This document shows, piece by piece, positions 37,982 through 46,943 of a stretch of DNA of 64,000 nucleotides. This stretch comes from Gleimia sp. 6138-11-ORH1 (GTDB lineage: Bacteria > Actinomycetota > Actinomycetes > Actinomycetales > Actinomycetaceae): the NCBI RefSeq assembly GCF_024814355.1, contig NZ_JANUXV010000002.1, positions 248,001 through 312,000 on the forward strand, written 5' to 3'. The first letter of the stretch is position 1; each line of letters starts with the position of its first letter. The position numbers and the translations under genes were made by a program. The notes beneath the pieces were generated by a model. It was given only the letters and a program-made list of their open reading frames with translations, ran no database searches and was not told the DNA's origin.

Positions 37982-40252
37982 CTACTTTTGAATTCCTAGT
38001 TTATAGAGGATAAATGCTAACGATCTTGAGTATTCGTCCCATTTCTTTGATCGGCCGGATCCTCCGGCGTGCCCGGCGATTTCTTCGATTAGGCAGATTA
38101 CGGGATTTTCTGTTTTTACTTTACTTACGTCCCTTAGACGCTGTACCCATTTAAGTGGTTCCACGTATGAAACACGAATGTCGTTCAAACTTGTTTCCGC
38201 AATTATCGTTGGGTACGTGGTTGGTTGCACGTTTTCATAAGGTGTGTAGGCGCGCATCACCTTATAGATGTGTGGGTCCTCTATTGGGTTTCCCCATTCG
38301 TCCCATTCACCTGTGGTAAGTGGCTTACTGGGGTCTAGAATCGTGTTAAGCGCATCCACGAAGGGTACTTGTGCGTTAACCACGGTGTAAAGCTCTGGAG
38401 CTTGATTTGCTATTGCCCCCATCAGTAAGCCACCGGCAGAGCCGCCTTGTGCCGCTAATCTTCCCGCGGCAACCCAGCCGCTGGAAATCATCCATTTAGA
38501 AACATCAACGAAATCATTGAATGTATTTGTTTTTTCCGCGAATTTCCCTTGTTCATACCAGTTTCTTCCCAGTTCTCCGCCGCCGCGAACATGAGCCATC
38601 GCATAGACTACTCCGCGATTAAGTAAACTGAGGCGATTGACTGAAAACCAGGGTTCTAAACTCACTTCATAGGAGCCGTATCCGTAAACTAGCCCAGGAT
38701 TGGTTCCGTCTGCTTCCAGATCCGCACGGTACACCATTGATACGGGGATTTTTGTGCCGTCACGGCCTTCTACCCATTCCAAACGTGTTTTATATTCTGC
38801 TGGCTTAAAACCGGGGACTTTGAGTTCTTTAATGATGGTTATATTAGCGCCCTCGGGACTTTCTGTTGCTATTTGGGGGATCGTCTGCTTCCCGTCAGTT
38901 ACCTGCCGGTGCACATGATAGTCGGCATAGATGATGGGCTGGGCGAAAGATTCAATGGTGAAGCGGAGCCGGTCGCTTTCCCATTCTGGGTTTGCGCTGA
39001 TTTCCAGTAGGCGCACTTCTAAGGGCCAAGCAATATCAGTTGGCTGGGCGTAAATGCCCCGCAACTGCGCCTCATCTAAAGGTACGTCATTACTGTTTTG
39101 AGCCTGTTTTTGACTATTATTTCGCCCATCGACGCGTTTCCAAATGCGGATCGCTGTTTGCCCGTTAGCGCGCATTCCAAAAGCGACAAAACTTTCAAAA
39201 GCGTGGATTTCCAAAAGCCGCTCATTAGCTACCAGCGGCCAGTGCTCAATCCAGGTTTCAGAAGGGCACAGGGGTTTTTCTAATGATGTACCTTCGAATT
39301 TTTCGTGTGAAGGGGCGGCCACTAAAGCCAGTGATTCATCTGGAGTTAGCTGATTGTGCGCGATTAGAATGTGGTCTCCGGCGGGTTCAATACTGTAGCG
39401 GAGCCCTTCTGCCGGAAGTGTAAACATACGTGGCTGATGCCGTTTCCCATCTGCGGGGATCAGCCAGTGTCGGGTGCTGAGAGTAGCGTAAGCACTGATG
39501 ATTATCCACTGTTTGTCCCGCGATTTGGTTACTCCAATTTCAAATTTTTCGTCGGGTTCTTCTAAAACCAGTTGGTCTTCTGTCGCGTCTGTACCGATGC
39601 GATGTACCCAGATTTGGAATGAGCGCCAGGCTTCATCAACTCGCGTATAGTAAATGTCTTCGTCAACTACGGCGATTGAGTAGGCAACTTGTTTCACTGT
39701 TTCGTCGATGATTTCTTTGGTGTCTAAATCCATGACGTAGAGGTCGAAGAGTTCTCCTCCGGTGGTGTCTTCTCCCCAGATGAACCGGTTTTTGTCTGCG
39801 TCGATAGTTTGGTTGGCGACGTTGTAGAAGGGTTTTCCACTGGCTCGTTTAGCTTGGTTTAGGATTGTTTCTTCACCGGGGTGTGGGTTTTCTACGTTAA
39901 GTGAAGGTACTTCCTTGCTTTTTACTCGCGCTAAGAGCGGGTAATCTACCCCGGCGAAGGTGCGGGTGAAGTACCAGTATTCGCCGTTTTTCACCGGCGC
40001 ACTCACATCTGTTTCTTGCGTGTGGCTGCGAATTTCAGCAACGATTTTTTCGCGGAGGGGGCGGGTTGGTTCAAGCACGGCGTTTGCGTGTTCATTTTCG
40101 AGGGCGACTAGCTTCTGTACGGTTTCATAGTTAGCGTCGTTTGGGTTTACGTCCAGCCATTTCCAAGGGTCGGTTTCTGGTTTTGTGTGAAATCTGCGTA
40201 CGTGGTCGCCTTTTTCGGCGATGGGCCCTTGGGGAGTTTGGGTGATGAGCAT
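37982..40252 (-). CDS. ptrB: Oligopeptidase B / prolyl oligopeptidase (S9)
   Basis: 756 residues from ATG 40252; 34 further open codons upstream have no family similarity. An N-terminal propeller (about 20-430) precedes the hydrolase domain with YGYGSYE, the nucleophile motif AAQGGSAGGLLMG and the C-terminal IEEIAGHAGGSGR (His). It cleaves peptides after basic residues in the cytoplasm. Motif A copies encode DVPLDE and FEGTSLE in propeller loops. Confidence 0.9.
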   Translation of the reverse strand: MLITQTPQGPIAEKGDHVRRFHTKPETDPWKWLDVNPNDANYETVQKLVALENEHANAVLEPTRPLREKIVAEIRSHTQETDVSAPVKNGEYWYFTRTFAGVDYPLLARVKSKEVPSLNVENPHPGEETILNQAKRASGKPFYNVANQTIDADKNRFIWGEDTTGGELFDLYVMDLDTKEIIDETVKQVAYSIAVVDEDIYYTRVDEAWRSFQIWVHRIGTDATEDQLVLEEPDEKFEIGVTKSRDKQWIIISAYATLSTRHWLIPADGKRHQPRMFTLPAEGLRYSIEPAGDHILIAHNQLTPDESLALVAAPSHEKFEGTSLEKPLCPSETWIEHWPLVANERLLEIHAFESFVAFGMRANGQTAIRIWKRVDGRNNSQKQAQNSNDVPLDEAQLRGIYAQPTDIAWPLEVRLLEISANPEWESDRLRFTIESFAQPIIYADYHVHRQVTDGKQTIPQIATESPEGANITIIKELKVPGFKPAEYKTRLEWVEGRDGTKIPVSMVYRADLEADGTNPGLVYGYGSYEVSLEPWFSVNRLSLLNRGVVYAMAHVRGGGELGRNWYEQGKFAEKTNTFNDFVDVSKWMISSGWVAAGRLAAQGGSAGGLLMGAIANQAPELYTVVNAQVPFVDALNTILDPSKPLTTGEWDEWGNPIEDPHIYKVMRAYTPYENVQPTTYPTIIAETSLNDIRVSYVEPLKWVQRLRDVSKVKTENPVICLIEEIAGHAGGSGRSKKWDEYSRSLAFILYKLGIQK

Positions 40253-40335
40253 TGAGGTTCTTTCTAGTTTCTCTAATGATGTACCTTTGTTGTTAATGAT
40301 AACAATCTGGAATTTTGCTTGTCTTTCCAGCGTAT

Positions 40336-40373
40336 AAAGTGTTCCCACCTCCAAATGGAGGTGGGAACACTTT
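40336..40373 (-). terminator. Hairpin after the PQ-rich membrane protein gene
   Basis: AAAGTGTTCCCACCTCCA pairs perfectly with its complement over 18 bp, with an AA loop. It lies 30 bp past the stop at 40403 and upstream of ptrB. Confidence 0.75.
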
Positions 40374-40402
40374 ATATCTTTTCTCTATTGAAAGAGTAGA
40401 AA

Positions 40403-41293
40403 TCACCAACCGTATGGGTTAGCTTGTAATCTGCGTTGCTTATTGACTTTCACTAGCTTCACGATTCCTACAATCAGTAGGATAATGCCGATGATTCCAA
40501 CGATAGTAGAGATTATTAAACCGGCAAGTGCGGTTCCGTTCAAGAGCATCTGTACTGCTTCATCACCAGAAAAAGCAATCACCCTATCTGCGGCGGTGAC
40601 ATTGTCACAAGCCACCTGGTAGGTTCCGGCAGGCACATTTGGATTATCGAATTGGCCGTTACCTCTGGGGTATAGATCAACAATTCCGTCTGCACCGACT
40701 AAGCCACATATCGCAGTGTCTGAGCTTGGTCCATTAACGATCACTTGTACGTTTGGGATGTTTCCAACGACAACTTCAGTCTTGTTCGTCAGGCCGAAGT
40801 TTTGAGCGAAGCCAATTCCGATGCCACCGAAGAAGATGATTGGAGCCAGAACAAACATCATAACTAAGCCCATGACGATCATTACTATCGGCTTTGTTTT
40901 GCTTGGACCAGAGGCTGGTTTTTCACCGTATCCGGCTGCCTGTAGAGGCATCCCATAGGAAGTTTGTGTCGGCTGTTCTGCTGGGTTAGTTGGTGCTCCA
41001 TACTGGTCCGCTGGTTGTGGTGCGTAGGCACCGTACTGCGGTTGAGCTGGAGCCTGTTCGTAACCACCTGCTTGTGGCTGTGGTGCGTAGGCGCCGTACT
41101 GTGGTTGGGGCGCAGCAACTGGCTGTTGCGGCGCAGCGGGTTGCTCAGGCATAACCGGCTGTTGCGACGCAGCGGGTTGTTCAGGTACAATCGGCTGCTG
41201 CGGCGGAATTGGATTTCCAAATTCGTCAATTTGCGGTTGTGCTGGAGCTTCATTCTCGGGTTGATTAATTCCCCAAGGATTCTGTTCAGACAT
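40403..41293 (-). CDS. Hypothetical membrane protein with Pro/Gln-rich N-terminal repeats
   Basis: 296 residues from ATG 41293, with AAGGATAAAG as RBS; the frame is open 35 codons further. The first 135 residues are Pro/Gln/Ala/Tyr-rich with repeats such as PEQPAAPQQPV and PQYGAYAPQP. Two membrane helices follow (about 145-170 and 255-280) around an extracytoplasmic domain with two cysteines. Such layouts occur in actinobacterial envelope proteins (DUF4190-like); no function can be given. Confidence 0.75.
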   Translation of the reverse strand: MSEQNPWGINQPENEAPAQPQIDEFGNPIPPQQPIVPEQPAASQQPVMPEQPAAPQQPVAAPQPQYGAYAPQPQAGGYEQAPAQPQYGAYAPQPADQYGAPTNPAEQPTQTSYGMPLQAAGYGEKPASGPSKTKPIVMIVMGLVMMFVLAPIIFFGGIGIGFAQNFGLTNKTEVVVGNIPNVQVIVNGPSSDTAICGLVGADGIVDLYPRGNGQFDNPNVPAGTYQVACDNVTAADRVIAFSGDEAVQMLLNGTALAGLIISTIVGIIGIILLIVGIVKLVKVNKQRRLQANPYGW

Positions 41294-41660
41294 ATCTTTA
41301 TCCTTACATTGTAGGTCTCTCTTACATGATACCGAGTTAAAACGTTGTCGGCTAGGTCTGCGACCGGTTATTAGAGCTTGAAAACGCTTTATTCTCACGT
41401 TTTACATCTGATGTTCGCCCTCGGAATTTTTCTTTCCTAGGGCGCTAGGAAAACTCGTTTTAACCCGGTCAGTGCGAAACCAAATGGTATCTTAAGGATA
41501 ATTTTTGTTGGACTCTAAGCACGTACCTTCGGATCGTGGAAATTATCTGTATATGTAGGGACAAGCTGTTCTAAATTTACTTTCTCTTCCCGGTTTGGGC
41601 GTAACATACATTTAAGACATTCCCGCCACAGTTCTAACTCTTTAGTTTTAGGATGATTTC
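41294..41660. other. Divergent spacer with one motif B and one motif A copy
   Basis: The 367 bp between the PQ-rich protein and the MgtC-like gene contain CGCCCTCG at 41416 and AAGCACGTACCTT at 41518. No gene, riboswitch or convincing promoter is recognised. Confidence 0.5.
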
Positions 41661-42365
41661 ATGTTTGGCTTCACTGAACTTTCCCCAATCACGCAGCAGC
41701 TTCTTTCTCTCACGATCTGCTTTATCCTCTGTTCGCTGTTGGGAGTTGAACGCCATGTTCACCATAAGAATGCCGGGGTGAAAACCCATGTTTTAGTTGG
41801 CGTGGGAGCCTGTCTTTTCACGTTGGTTTCTGCTTACGGGTTTGCACATTTGGAAAGTGCAACTATTTCTACCGACCCAGCGCGAATCGCAGCGCAGATT
41901 GTTTCTGGCATCGGTTTTATTGGAGCTGGGGTTATTTTCGTAAATAATGACACTGTCAGAGGTTTAACTACCGCGGCTACGGTTTGGCTCTCAGCCGCCC
42001 TCGGAGTGGCCTGCGGGGCGGGAATGTTCCATTTGGCAATTTTCGCTCTGGTTCTTCACTATCTGGCTATTTTTGTAGTTGGACCTGTCTTAAACCGGCT
42101 TCCGCATATCAATCGAAACATACATACAATTATTGAATATGAGTCCGGGTATGGGGTGATGCGGCAGATCCTTTCCGTTGCTTCTGCGCAGGGGTATAAA
42201 GCGGCGGTTACTTCTACTTCGCAGATTGAAACTGAAGAAGGGACTGGAACGCGGGTGGTAATGAAATTTGAAGGGCCTTATCCGCAGACTGAATTAATCA
42301 ACGCGATTACTACGATTTCTCGAGTAAATGCGGTGGATCAGGTGGATCGTAATGATCTTGATTAA
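41661..42365 (+). CDS. MgtC/SapB family membrane protein
   Basis: 234 residues. Five membrane helices (about 10-150) carry the family motifs GVERHVHHKNAGVKTHVLVGVG and RIAAQIVSGIGFIGAGVIF; the C-terminal 80 residues form an ACT-like cytoplasmic domain. MgtC proteins support growth in low Mg2+ or in macrophages by modulating ATP synthase or phosphate uptake. A hairpin follows at 42370. Confidence 0.9.
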   Translation: MFGFTELSPITQQLLSLTICFILCSLLGVERHVHHKNAGVKTHVLVGVGACLFTLVSAYGFAHLESATISTDPARIAAQIVSGIGFIGAGVIFVNNDTVRGLTTAATVWLSAALGVACGAGMFHLAIFALVLHYLAIFVVGPVLNRLPHINRNIHTIIEYESGYGVMRQILSVASAQGYKAAVTSTSQIETEEGTGTRVVMKFEGPYPQTELINAITTISRVNAVDQVDRNDLD

Positions 42366-42369
42366 AATA

Positions 42370-42414
42370 AAATCGCGGTGAACTCCCTGGGAGAGGAGGC
42401 TTCCACCGCGATTT
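42370..42414 (+). terminator. Hairpin after the MgtC-like gene
   Basis: AAATCGCGGTG and CACCGCGATTT form an 11-bp stem with a 23-nt loop, starting 5 bp after the stop. Confidence 0.65.
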
Positions 42415-42500
42415 CCAAGTTTATTATATAAACGAAATTTCGTATCATACAATGCCATTTACGTCGGTGTGACAAAGTCCATTTTTATGCACGAACAAAC

Positions 42501-42959
42501 TCAGATAATGCCCAAATGTCTCAGCACTTTTAGTGCCTGCAAGTGATTGGCTGGAATCAGTTCCGTACCCGGCGCTTCAGCGCGGACTCGGCTGCCTCGT
42601 TTCACCGTCACCACGTCACCGGTGGAAGACGCGGCAAATACGCGTGTCCGACGTTCTTCAAGCAATTCCAATTTCGCTTGTAGTAAGGCGTTTTCGGCCT
42701 TTAACTGGGCCAGTTCATCTGTAGCGGCTTCTAGTTTTGCCTGCAGTTGTAGGATCCGTCGGATTCCTTCTAGATTAATCCCCTCGTCCTGGGAGAGTCT
42801 TTGCACTTCCCTTAGTCGCTCTACGTCACGGGTTGAGTAACGGCGTCCTTTACCTTTCGTTCGCGCTGGAATGACGATCCCTAAACGGTCATATTGCCGG
42901 AGGGTTTGCGGGTGCATTCCTGCCAGTTCCGCTGCAACTGATATTACGAAAGTAGTCAT
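42501..42959 (-). CDS. hspR: HspR, MerR-family heat-shock repressor
   Basis: 152 residues. The N-terminal MerR helix-turn-helix (SVAAELAGMHPQTLRQYDRLGIV) and YSTRDVERLREVQRLSQDEGINLEGI are characteristic of HspR; a coiled coil follows and the C-terminus is variable. HspR binds HAIR boxes with DnaK as co-repressor. It is the last gene of dnaK-grpE-dnaJ-hspR, and HAIR boxes occur before dnaK and clpB. Confidence 0.93.
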   Translation of the reverse strand: MTTFVISVAAELAGMHPQTLRQYDRLGIVIPARTKGKGRRYSTRDVERLREVQRLSQDEGINLEGIRRILQLQAKLEAATDELAQLKAENALLQAKLELLEERRTRVFAASSTGDVVTVKRGSRVRAEAPGTELIPANHLQALKVLRHLGII

Positions 42960-43012
42960 ACTTTACTCGAATCGTTAGAAAGTGTTTGTCTCTAGTTTAG
43001 GAGTTTACTGTG

Positions 43013-43090
43013 CTTCCCAGTCAAGAGTGCCCTTACCATGAGTGTTCCGGTTATGAGCGCCCTCGCCATGAGCGCCCTAGTCAAGAGTCC
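43013..43090. repeat. Degenerate short tandem repeat at the dnaJ/hspR junction
   Basis: About five imperfect units of 14-16 bp such as ATGAGCGCCCTCGCC, ATGAGCGCCCTAG, TCAAGAGTGCCC and TCAAGAGTCCC. One unit contains motif B (43059). It overlaps the last codons of dnaJ and the intergenic spacer. Confidence 0.6.
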
Positions 43091-44090
43091 CTGATAAGCC
43101 GGCTCGCGGATCCCAATCTGCTATGGCTGAAGCATAGGTATCCAGCGCTTCTAATGCTGCTGGGGAGTGCTCCGGCGGAGTCTGTACTTCCAGTTCAATC
43201 AGCAAGTCACCGCGTTTACCTTTTACTTCCAAGCCCTGCTGGCGAACCCGCAGGCGTTTCCCGCTGACGGAACCGGCCGGAATTTTCACGGTTATCTTTT
43301 CTCCGCTTAGCATCGGCACTTGAATTTGTGCTCCCCGGACTGCTTCTGGCAAAGAAATTGGCAGTTTCATTTGCAATCCTTGTGGAGTGATGCTGTATAC
43401 CGGGTGCGGTTCAACGGTGATACTCACTACCAAATCTCCGGCAGGTCCTCCGTTTTTTCCGGGGCGCCCTTTGCCTGCTAAACGTAGTTTCTTCCCGTCA
43501 CTAACTCCCGCGGGGATTCGCACGGTGTAAGTTTGCCCTTCTACAGTTAAGCGGACTGTGGCTCCTTCGGCGGCTTGGCGGAAAGTCAATTTTGCCGAGG
43601 TCGCTAAGTCAGCACCTTTCGCTGGTTTAGCAGTGGTATACCCAGCATTTTGTGGGGACCCTCCGGCAAATCCGGTTCCTGAACCTCCTCCGAACAGACC
43701 ACTTAATAGATCTTCAAGACCGCCAAAGTTTCCTGAGAAATGGGCTTGTCCCCCATTTTGTCCGAACTGTCCCGTTTGGAAGAACGGGTTAGAGCTTCCT
43801 CCTGCGCCAGCGAACCCGTTGAAGCCACCTCCTTTGAAACCGCCGAAGCCGCTTGCACCTAAAGTGCGAATTTGGTCGTATTCTTGGCGTTGTTTTGGAT
43901 CGGAAAGAACTTTGTAGGCTTCGCCAACTGCTTTGAAACGTTCTTCGGCTTTTTTGTCGCCGGGATTTTTATCCGGATGATTGTTTCGTGCTAGTTTCCG
44001 GTAGGCTTTCTTGATAGTGGCTTCGTCCGCATCTTTAGATACGCCCAAAACCTTGTAGAAGTCTTTTTCTAACCAGTCTTGTGTCGCCAT
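43077..44090 (-). CDS. dnaJ: DnaJ-type co-chaperone without zinc finger (class B/CbpA-like)
   Basis: 337 residues. The J domain with HPD (NNHPDKNPG) covers 9-75, followed by a Gly/Phe/Asn-rich stretch (about 80-160) and the C-terminal substrate-binding domains. No CxxCxGxG zinc repeats occur, so it is a class B protein although it lies in the dnaK operon. It stimulates DnaK ATPase and delivers clients. Confidence 0.92.
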   Translation of the reverse strand: MATQDWLEKDFYKVLGVSKDADEATIKKAYRKLARNNHPDKNPGDKKAEERFKAVGEAYKVLSDPKQRQEYDQIRTLGASGFGGFKGGGFNGFAGAGGSSNPFFQTGQFGQNGGQAHFSGNFGGLEDLLSGLFGGGSGTGFAGGSPQNAGYTTAKPAKGADLATSAKLTFRQAAEGATVRLTVEGQTYTVRIPAGVSDGKKLRLAGKGRPGKNGGPAGDLVVSITVEPHPVYSITPQGLQMKLPISLPEAVRGAQIQVPMLSGEKITVKIPAGSVSGKRLRVRQQGLEVKGKRGDLLIELEVQTPPEHSPAALEALDTYASAIADWDPRAGLSGTLD

Positions 44091-44153
44091 TATCTTCTCC
44101 TCAAGGCACTTAAAAACGGTTCTGTTTTTAAGTTAGTTTTGTGTCTGCGTGAA

Positions 44154-44741
44154 CTACTGTGGGTTAGCTACGATTACTTTCGCTGGGCGAATAGTAGTTT
44201 CTCCGAGTTGGTAGCCGCTTTGGATTACTTGTTGGACGGTTTCTACTTCAACTTCTGAAGAGGGTGTGGCCATAACTGCTTCGTGGAACTGTGGGTCAAA
44301 GGTGTCTCCATTAGTTCCAAAGCGAGCAAATTGGTAGCGGTTTTCTAAAAGCTGTTCAAATTTGGTGGCGATCGCAGCAAAGGGCCCCGATTCAAGCTCT
44401 CCAGCGGCGCGGGCTGCTTCAATATCGTCTAAGACGGGTAGTAGCGCTTCGATTACTTCGGCTTTACCAGCTGCTTTAGCGTTAGTTTGATCTGCTTTTG
44501 AGCGTCGAACGTAGTTATTGTATTGCTGGTCTAGGTTGTATAGGTCTGCTCGGGCGCGCGCTAGATCATCATGTAGTTGCGCATTTTCTTGCTCAAGTGC
44601 TTCAAGACGTTGTTCTACCGTGGGTTCTGCTTCGGGAATTTCTACGTCGGCCAGTTGTTCTGCTAAATGCGCGATGTCTTCACCTTCGGTTTCTTCAACT
44701 GGGGTGATTTCTTCTTCCGGGTTTTGGGGATTATTTTCCAC
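44154..44741 (-). CDS. grpE: GrpE nucleotide-exchange factor
   Basis: 195 residues: acidic N-terminus, a long coiled coil (about 42-90), then LLPVLDDIEAARAAGE and the C-terminal beta domain with YQLGETTIRPAKVIVA. It releases ADP from DnaK. It lies between dnaK (106-bp gap with a hairpin) and dnaJ. Confidence 0.93.
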   Translation of the reverse strand: MENNPQNPEEEITPVEETEGEDIAHLAEQLADVEIPEAEPTVEQRLEALEQENAQLHDDLARARADLYNLDQQYNNYVRRSKADQTNAKAAGKAEVIEALLPVLDDIEAARAAGELESGPFAAIATKFEQLLENRYQFARFGTNGDTFDPQFHEAVMATPSSEVEVETVQQVIQSGYQLGETTIRPAKVIVANPQ

Positions 44742-44785
44742 GGATACAACCTACTTCTTAAATCAGCGTGCTATCTAGTTTTGCA

Positions 44786-44818
44786 CTCGTGGGGGCGGAG
44801 TTATTCCGCCCCCACGAG
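44786..44818 (-). promoter_or_regulatory. Strong intra-operon hairpin between dnaK and grpE
   Basis: CTCGTGGGGGCGGA pairs with TCCGCCCCCACGAG around 5 nt. No U-run follows on the coding strand, so it more likely stabilises the dnaK message 3' end or attenuates grpE than ends transcription. Confidence 0.7.
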
Positions 44819-44847
44819 CTGTAGTTTTTAGGTTCTGTTGAACTTAA

Positions 44848-46707
44848 TCACTTAGTTTCTTCGTCATCAACGATTTCTGCGTCGATTACGTCATCTTCTG
44901 CGGGTGTTTCCGGTGCGGTTTCACCTGCTGCTGCTTGTTCAGCTTGGGAAGCTGCGTAGACTTCTTGACCGATCTTTAAGCTAGATTGGTTGAGTTTATC
45001 CAGTGCTGCGCGAACCTGTGCAGAGTCGTCTCCTGCCAGGGCTTCTTTCAATGAATCAATGTCAGCTTTAACTGCGGTTGCGGTTTCGTCTGAGATCTTG
45101 TCTGCTTCATCTTTAAGCACTTTTTCAATGGCGTAAACGGTTTGTTCTGCGGTGTTGCGCAGTTCAGCTTCTTCACGACGCTTCTTATCTTCTTCTGCGT
45201 GTACTTCTGCTTCTTTAACCATGCGGTCGATTTCGTCCTTGGAAAGTCCTGATCCTCCGGTGATGGTCATTGATTGTTCCTTGCCGGTACCCAGGTCTTT
45301 AGCGGATACGTGAACGATGCCGTTGGCGTCAATATCGAAGGTAACTTCAATCTGGGGAACTCCGCGTGGAGCAGGTGCGATTCCGGATAGTTCGAAGGTT
45401 CCCAGTGGCTTATTGTCGCGTGCGAACTCGCGTTCACCTTGGTATACCTGAATCAGTACGGAAGGCTGGTTGTCTTCAGCAGTTGAGAAGATTTCCGTGG
45501 ACTTAGTAGGAATAGCAGTGTTACGGTCGATCAGTTTGGTCATGAAACCACCCTGAGTTTCGATCCCCAAAGAAAGTGGAGTAACGTCGATCAGCAGAAC
45601 GTCTTTACGGTCCCCCTGAATAACGCCTGCTTGCAAGGCGGCGCCCATTGCTACTACTTCGTCTGGATTAACTGACTTGGATGGTTCTTTACCGCCAGTC
45701 ATTTCCTTTACAACTTCAGCTACTGCTGGCATGCGGGTAGATCCGCCCACTAAAATCACGTGGTCGATTTCGCTTACGGAAATACCTGCGTCACGAATTA
45801 CTGCGTGGAATGGAGCTTTGGTTCGTTCCAACAGGTCTGCGGTCATTTCTTCGAACTTTGCCCGGGTTAAGGTTTCGTCCAAGTGTACTGGCACGCCATC
45901 AACCATGGTGAGGTACTGCAATGAAATGTTGGTGGAGGTGGAGGAGGAAAGTTCCTTCTTAGCTTGTTCTGCTGCGTCGCGCAGACGTTGCATTGCTACT
46001 GGGTCTTTAGAAAGGTCGTTTCCGGTCTTTGCCTTTACTTGGATTACCAGCCAGTTAACGATAGCGCGGTCCCAGTCGTCGCCACCAAGGCGGTTATCGC
46101 CAGAGGTTGCTCGTACTTCGATGGTGGAGAAAGTGGAGCCTTCTTCAACGTCTTTGCCGATTTCCAGGAGGGAAACGTCAAAGGTGCCGCCACCTAGGTC
46201 GAATACCAGGATTAGTTCATCCTGCTTACCTTTTGCCAGGCCGTAAGCTAAGGCTGCTGCGGTTGGCTCGTTTACGATACGGGTTACGTTTAACCCCGCA
46301 ACTGCGCCGGCGTCTTTAGTTGCCTGACGTTCTGCGTCGTTAAAGTAAGCTGGAACGGTGATAACCGCATCGGTTACTGGTTCACCTAGGTATTCTTCGG
46401 CGTCACGCTTTAGCTTGGAGAGGATACGTGCAGAGATTTCTTCTGCAGTGTATTTTTTGTCGTCTACGTTCATGGACCAGTCAGTGCCCATGTGGCGCTT
46501 AACTGACATGATGGTGCGATCAACGTTAGTTACTGCCTGACGTTTCGCAATTTCACCTACCAGGACTTCACCTGTCTTGGAAAACGCCACTACAGAAGGA
46601 GTGGTACGCATACCTTCTGCATTTGCGATGATAGTTGGTTCGCCACCTTCGAGGGTAGCGATTGCTGAGTTGGTGGTTCCCAGGTCAATGCCTACTGCAC
46701 GTCCCAT
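44848..46707 (-). CDS. dnaK: DnaK (Hsp70) chaperone
   Basis: 619 residues, full length: [13 protein letters not shown] at the N-terminus, [25 protein letters not shown], then the substrate-binding domain and an acidic tail. It folds client proteins and acts as HspR co-repressor. First gene of the dnaK-grpE-dnaJ-hspR operon behind three HAIR boxes. No motif A copy was found in the whole 42.5-46.7 kb operon. Confidence 0.97.
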   Translation of the reverse strand: MGRAVGIDLGTTNSAIATLEGGEPTIIANAEGMRTTPSVVAFSKTGEVLVGEIAKRQAVTNVDRTIMSVKRHMGTDWSMNVDDKKYTAEEISARILSKLKRDAEEYLGEPVTDAVITVPAYFNDAERQATKDAGAVAGLNVTRIVNEPTAAALAYGLAKGKQDELILVFDLGGGTFDVSLLEIGKDVEEGSTFSTIEVRATSGDNRLGGDDWDRAIVNWLVIQVKAKTGNDLSKDPVAMQRLRDAAEQAKKELSSSTSTNISLQYLTMVDGVPVHLDETLTRAKFEEMTADLLERTKAPFHAVIRDAGISVSEIDHVILVGGSTRMPAVAEVVKEMTGGKEPSKSVNPDEVVAMGAALQAGVIQGDRKDVLLIDVTPLSLGIETQGGFMTKLIDRNTAIPTKSTEIFSTAEDNQPSVLIQVYQGEREFARDNKPLGTFELSGIAPAPRGVPQIEVTFDIDANGIVHVSAKDLGTGKEQSMTITGGSGLSKDEIDRMVKEAEVHAEEDKKRREEAELRNTAEQTVYAIEKVLKDEADKISDETATAVKADIDSLKEALAGDDSAQVRAALDKLNQSSLKIGQEVYAASQAEQAAAGETAPETPAEDDVIDAEIVDDEETK

Positions 46708-46724
46708 GTTTGTCCTCCTATTAT

Positions 46725-46745
46725 CTTGAGTCTCTTTCGCTCAAT
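46725..46745 (-). promoter_or_regulatory. HAIR box 1 upstream of dnaK
   Basis: CTTGAGT-N7-GCTCAAT, 18 bp before the dnaK start; the left half is a perfect match to the HspR operator. Confidence 0.82.
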
Positions 46746-46753
46746 TTTTCATT

Positions 46754-46774
46754 CTTGAGCTGCACATACTCAAG
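46754..46774 (-). promoter_or_regulatory. HAIR box 2 upstream of dnaK
   Basis: CTTGAGC-N7-ACTCAAG, one mismatch to the consensus, 8 bp from box 1. Confidence 0.9.
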
Positions 46775-46815
46775 TTTACGCATCTACCAAAAACTGTCAA
46801 CCTGAAAATCCGAAA

Positions 46816-46836
46816 GTTGAGCAAACCCTACTCAAC
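46816..46836 (-). promoter_or_regulatory. HAIR box 3 upstream of dnaK
   Basis: GTTGAGC-N7-ACTCAAC, 109 bp before the dnaK start, a weaker but symmetric match. Confidence 0.75.
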
Positions 46837-46869
46837 TTCACATTACTTCCCCAAACCCCCACAACAAAC

Positions 46870-46929
46870 AAAGGTACGTGCTTGGGTTTTTCCGCTCAAT
46901 TCCAAAGAAAAACCCAAGCACGTACCTTT
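46870..46929. terminator. Motif A hairpin (22-bp perfect arms) after purD-purC
   Basis: Arms 46870-46891 and 46908-46929 pair perfectly; each contains AAAGGTACGTGCTTGGG. It lies 15 bp past the purD-purC stop and upstream of dnaK. On the minus strand the stem ends in TTTGTTTG. Confidence 0.8.
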
Positions 46930-46943
46930 TGAAGAAAATAAAC

